Shown in pieces: positions 6,636 to 7,982 of a DNA stretch of 7,982 nt. The DNA lies in NCBI GenBank assembly GCA_035642095.1, contig DASQTB010000086.1, forward strand, positions 1 to 7,982. Reading direction: 5' to 3'. The number at the start of each line of letters is the position of its first letter. The stretch's first letter is position 1. The notes below the pieces were generated by a model that was not told the DNA's origin, searched no databases, and saw only the letters and a program-made list of their open reading frames with translations. This DNA comes from DASQTB01 sp035642095. Lineage in GTDB: Bacteria > Actinomycetota > UBA4738 > CALAEC01. Position numbers and translations under genes: made by a program.

Positions 6636-7711
6636 CCCTCGTTCCTCGCGGTGTGGTCGTGGACCAGGTCGACCAAGCGGGCCAGATGCTCGGGCGGGGT
6701 CGCCGGCAGCACGCCGTGACCCAGGTTGAACACGTGGCCCGGACGCCGAGCGGCCCGGTCGAGCACGGCCCGGGCCTTGCGCTCGATGACCTCCCACGGG
6801 CCCAGCAGGGCCGCGGGATCGAGGTTGCCCTGGATCCCGGCGTCCGTCCCGATCCGGTCCCACGCCCCGTCCAGCGGCGTGCGCCAGTCGACGCCGACCA
6901 CATCGGCTCCGGCCTCGCGCATCAGGCCGAGCAGCTCGCCGGTCCCCGTCCCGAAGTGGATCAGGGGCACGCCGCCGCCGCGGAGCTCCTCCAGGATCCG
7001 CCGGGACCACGGCAGGACGTGCTCGCGGTAATCGTCGGGATCGAGGGCGCCGGCCCACGAGTCGAACAGCTGGACGGCATGCACCCCGGCCTCGATCTGG
7101 GCCCGGAGGTACGGCAGGACGATCCGCTCGGCCAGCGCCTCCATCAGGGCGTTCCATTCCACCGGCCGGCCGTGCATCAGCGCCTTCGTCCGGAGGTGAT
7201 CTCGCGACGGCTTCCCCTCGATCAGGTAGGAGGCCAGGGTGAACGGGGCGCCGGCGAACCCGATCAGCGGCACCGTCAGCTCGTCGAGCAACAGGCGGAT
7301 CGTGTCGATCGTGTACGGGACGTCGTCGGCCGGCTCCAGCGGCCGAAGCCGCTCGACGTCGGGGGGGCCGGCGAACGGCTCGGCCAGCGTGGGGCCCTGG
7401 TTGGCCACGATCCGGACGTCGACCCCCACGGCCGCGACCGGGACCATGATGTCCGAGAACAGGATGGCCGCGTCGACGTCCATCCGGCGGATGGGCTGGA
7501 GGGCCACCTCGGCCGCGGCCTCGGGATCGCGGGTCAGGGTCAGCACGTCGGTATCGCCCCGGAGCTTTCGATACTCCGGCAGATACCGGCCGGCCTGGCG
7601 CATGAACCACACCGGGGTGGCGTCCACCGGCTCCCGTCGGCAGGCCCGGAGGAACCGGTCACGCACGCGCGGGCGGGTCGCCGGCGAGGCCGTGGAGGGC
7701 TCGGGAGTCAC
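6632..7711 (-). CDS. hemE: Uroporphyrinogen III decarboxylase (HemE)
   Basis: 359 aa, normal length for the family. It removes four acetate carboxyls from uroporphyrinogen III to give coproporphyrinogen III in the cytoplasm. Hallmarks: the N-terminal signature PVWFMRQAGRYLPEYR (33-48) with Arg38 and Arg42, the catalytic Asp87 in LFSDIMVP, GAPFTLASYLIEG (154-166), LFDSWAG (215-221), IHFGTGTG (251-258), and the C-terminal FNLGHGVLP (328-336) with His332. The core starts at about residue 18 (DRFLRACRREPVD), so the chosen GTG at 7711 adds about 15 residues rich in Thr, Pro, Ala and Ser. An in-frame TAG 12 bases upstream limits any longer start; a GTG at 7666 is an alternative without a visible Shine-Dalgarno. 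It is the first gene of the minus-strand heme group and overlaps hemH by 4 bases. Confidence 0.96.
   Translation of the reverse strand: MTPEPSTASPATRPRVRDRFLRACRREPVDATPVWFMRQAGRYLPEYRKLRGDTDVLTLTRDPEAAAEVALQPIRRMDVDAAILFSDIMVPVAAVGVDVRIVANQGPTLAEPFAGPPDVERLRPLEPADDVPYTIDTIRLLLDELTVPLIGFAGAPFTLASYLIEGKPSRDHLRTKALMHGRPVEWNALMEALAERIVLPYLRAQIEAGVHAVQLFDSWAGALDPDDYREHVLPWSRRILEELRGGGVPLIHFGTGTGELLGLMREAGADVVGVDWRTPLDGAWDRIGTDAGIQGNLDPAALLGPWEVIERKARAVLDRAARRPGHVFNLGHGVLPATPPEHLARLVDLVHDHTARNEG
6644..6647 (-). promoter_or_regulatory. Ribosome binding site GAGG for hemH
   Basis: GAGG, in the context GCGAGGAACGAGGG, lies 8 bases upstream of the ATG at 6635, inside the last codons of hemE. It separates the true hemH start from the long upstream open frame that overlaps hemE. 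Confidence 0.5.
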
Positions 7712-7769
7712 CAGCCGAGTCTAGCCGCTCGCCTCGTTTCGCCCTCCTCAGTCCGGGTATCGAGCGAGC
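7712..7769. promoter_or_regulatory. Divergent intergenic region between hemE and the small acidic ORF
   Basis: These 58 bases separate two genes pointing away from each other, so both promoters should lie here or within the gene ends. On the plus strand TATCGA (7758-7763) also ends 6 bases before the ATG at 7770, but it lacks the final T of the TANNNT pattern. A 6-base inverted repeat (GCTCGC at 7727, GCGAGC at 7764) is present and could be chance in such GC-rich DNA. No terminator or known operator is recognised. Confidence 0.4.
7718..7723 (-). promoter_or_regulatory. Possible -10 element (TAGACT) for leaderless hemE mRNA
   Basis: TAGACT matches the actinobacterial -10 pattern TANNNT and ends 6 bases before the hemE GTG. 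Transcription would then start at or beside the GTG, giving a leaderless mRNA, which agrees with the lack of a well-placed Shine-Dalgarno. No convincing -35 was found. This is an inference from one hexamer and its spacing. Confidence 0.35.
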
Positions 7770-7982
7770 ATGGACCGCTACCGGCAGCTGATCGAGAAGC
7801 GGGGCGGCCCCGGCCTCAGCGACGAGGAGGCCGACGAGCTGGGCCGCCTGATGGCCGAGCGCCAGGGGGAGCAGTACGCCAACGCCGACGACCCGCCGCT
7901 GGACGTCGAGGCCGAACGGGAGTCCAAGGAGACCGAGGAGTACATCGAGGAACAGCGGGAGTCCAGGGAGGGCCGGGACGTC
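7770..7982 (+). CDS. Small acidic hypothetical protein (3' end outside window)
   Basis: An ATG at 7770 opens a frame that stays open for 71 codons to the window edge; an in-frame TAG at 7722 limits the start. The visible part begins MDRYRQLIEKRGGPGLSDEE and is very charged: 23 Asp/Glu against 11 Arg/Lys, no Cys or Trp, and few hydrophobics. A helix-forming stretch (about 16-36, LSDEEADELGRLMAERQGEQ) is followed by a NADDPP linker and a Glu/Arg-rich tail (47-69) that may be a coiled coil or disordered. No signal peptide or membrane segment is seen. Upstream there is only a weak GAGCGAG in place of a Shine-Dalgarno. I do not recognise the family. Codon use (G/C at third positions, few stops) suggests a real gene. 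Divergence from hemE says nothing firm about function. Confidence 0.65.
   Translation, partial: MDRYRQLIEKRGGPGLSDEEADELGRLMAERQGEQYANADDPPLDVEAERESKETEEYIEEQRESREGRDV

Noticed and set aside
5754..6719. A 321-codon plus-strand open frame opposite hemH
   Set aside because: It is antisense to a certain gene, with biased composition and no recognisable motif.
6636..7610. Upstream extension of the hemH frame as a fused longer protein
   Set aside because: The extra sequence is out-of-frame hemE. The ATG at 6635 has a ribosome binding site, forms an ATGA overlap and matches the family N-terminus.
7727..7769. A 6-base inverted repeat (GCTCGC and GCGAGC) in the divergent gap, as a possible operator
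   Set aside because: The arms are short, 31 bases apart and of a composition common in this DNA, so chance is a sufficient explanation.

Overview
The window is GC-rich and gene-dense, with GTG starts common and genes overlapping by 4 bases or nearly abutting. This fits an actinobacterium (Actinomycetota). The best lineage clue is the coproheme decarboxylase, whose C-terminal half (GLNDWEWILAFEADDLHRIV and the residues after it) and distal histidine are of the actinobacterial type. The genus cannot be named from the sequence.

Layout: five genes run on the minus strand, read from right to left. hemE (uroporphyrinogen decarboxylase, 7711-6632) overlaps hemH/cpfC (coproporphyrin ferrochelatase, 6635-5739) by ATGA. 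That gene overlaps hemQ/chdC (coproheme decarboxylase, 5742-5083) by ATGA. Two bases later comes a glycoside hydrolase family 15 enzyme (5080-3260). After a 31-base gap with a clear GGAGG comes a very large signalling protein (3228 to beyond base 1): double zinc ribbon, class III nucleotide cyclase, STAND/AAA-type ATPase, then TPR-like helices. On the plus strand a small, very acidic ORF begins at 7770 and runs off the right edge. The 58-base gap between it and hemE is the only place for a divergent promoter pair.

How the genes work together: HemE makes coproporphyrinogen III. CpfC inserts iron into coproporphyrin III, and ChdC oxidatively decarboxylates coproheme to heme b. This is the coproporphyrin-dependent heme route of Gram-positive bacteria. 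The oxidase that makes coproporphyrin III (CgoX/HemY) is not between these genes and must be encoded elsewhere or replaced. The hydrolase looks translationally coupled to the heme genes but has no obvious biochemical link to them. The large cyclase/ATPase may be in the same transcript but carries its own ribosome binding site.

No mobile element, CRISPR array, RNA gene, clear terminator or long non-coding stretch was seen. Most of the window is conventional. The points worth a second look are the gene order without an oxidase, a Bacillus-like ferrochelatase next to an actinobacterial-type decarboxylase, the cyclase's unusual base-recognition residue, and a possible leaderless promoter pair. 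I do not see a clearly undescribed system here.
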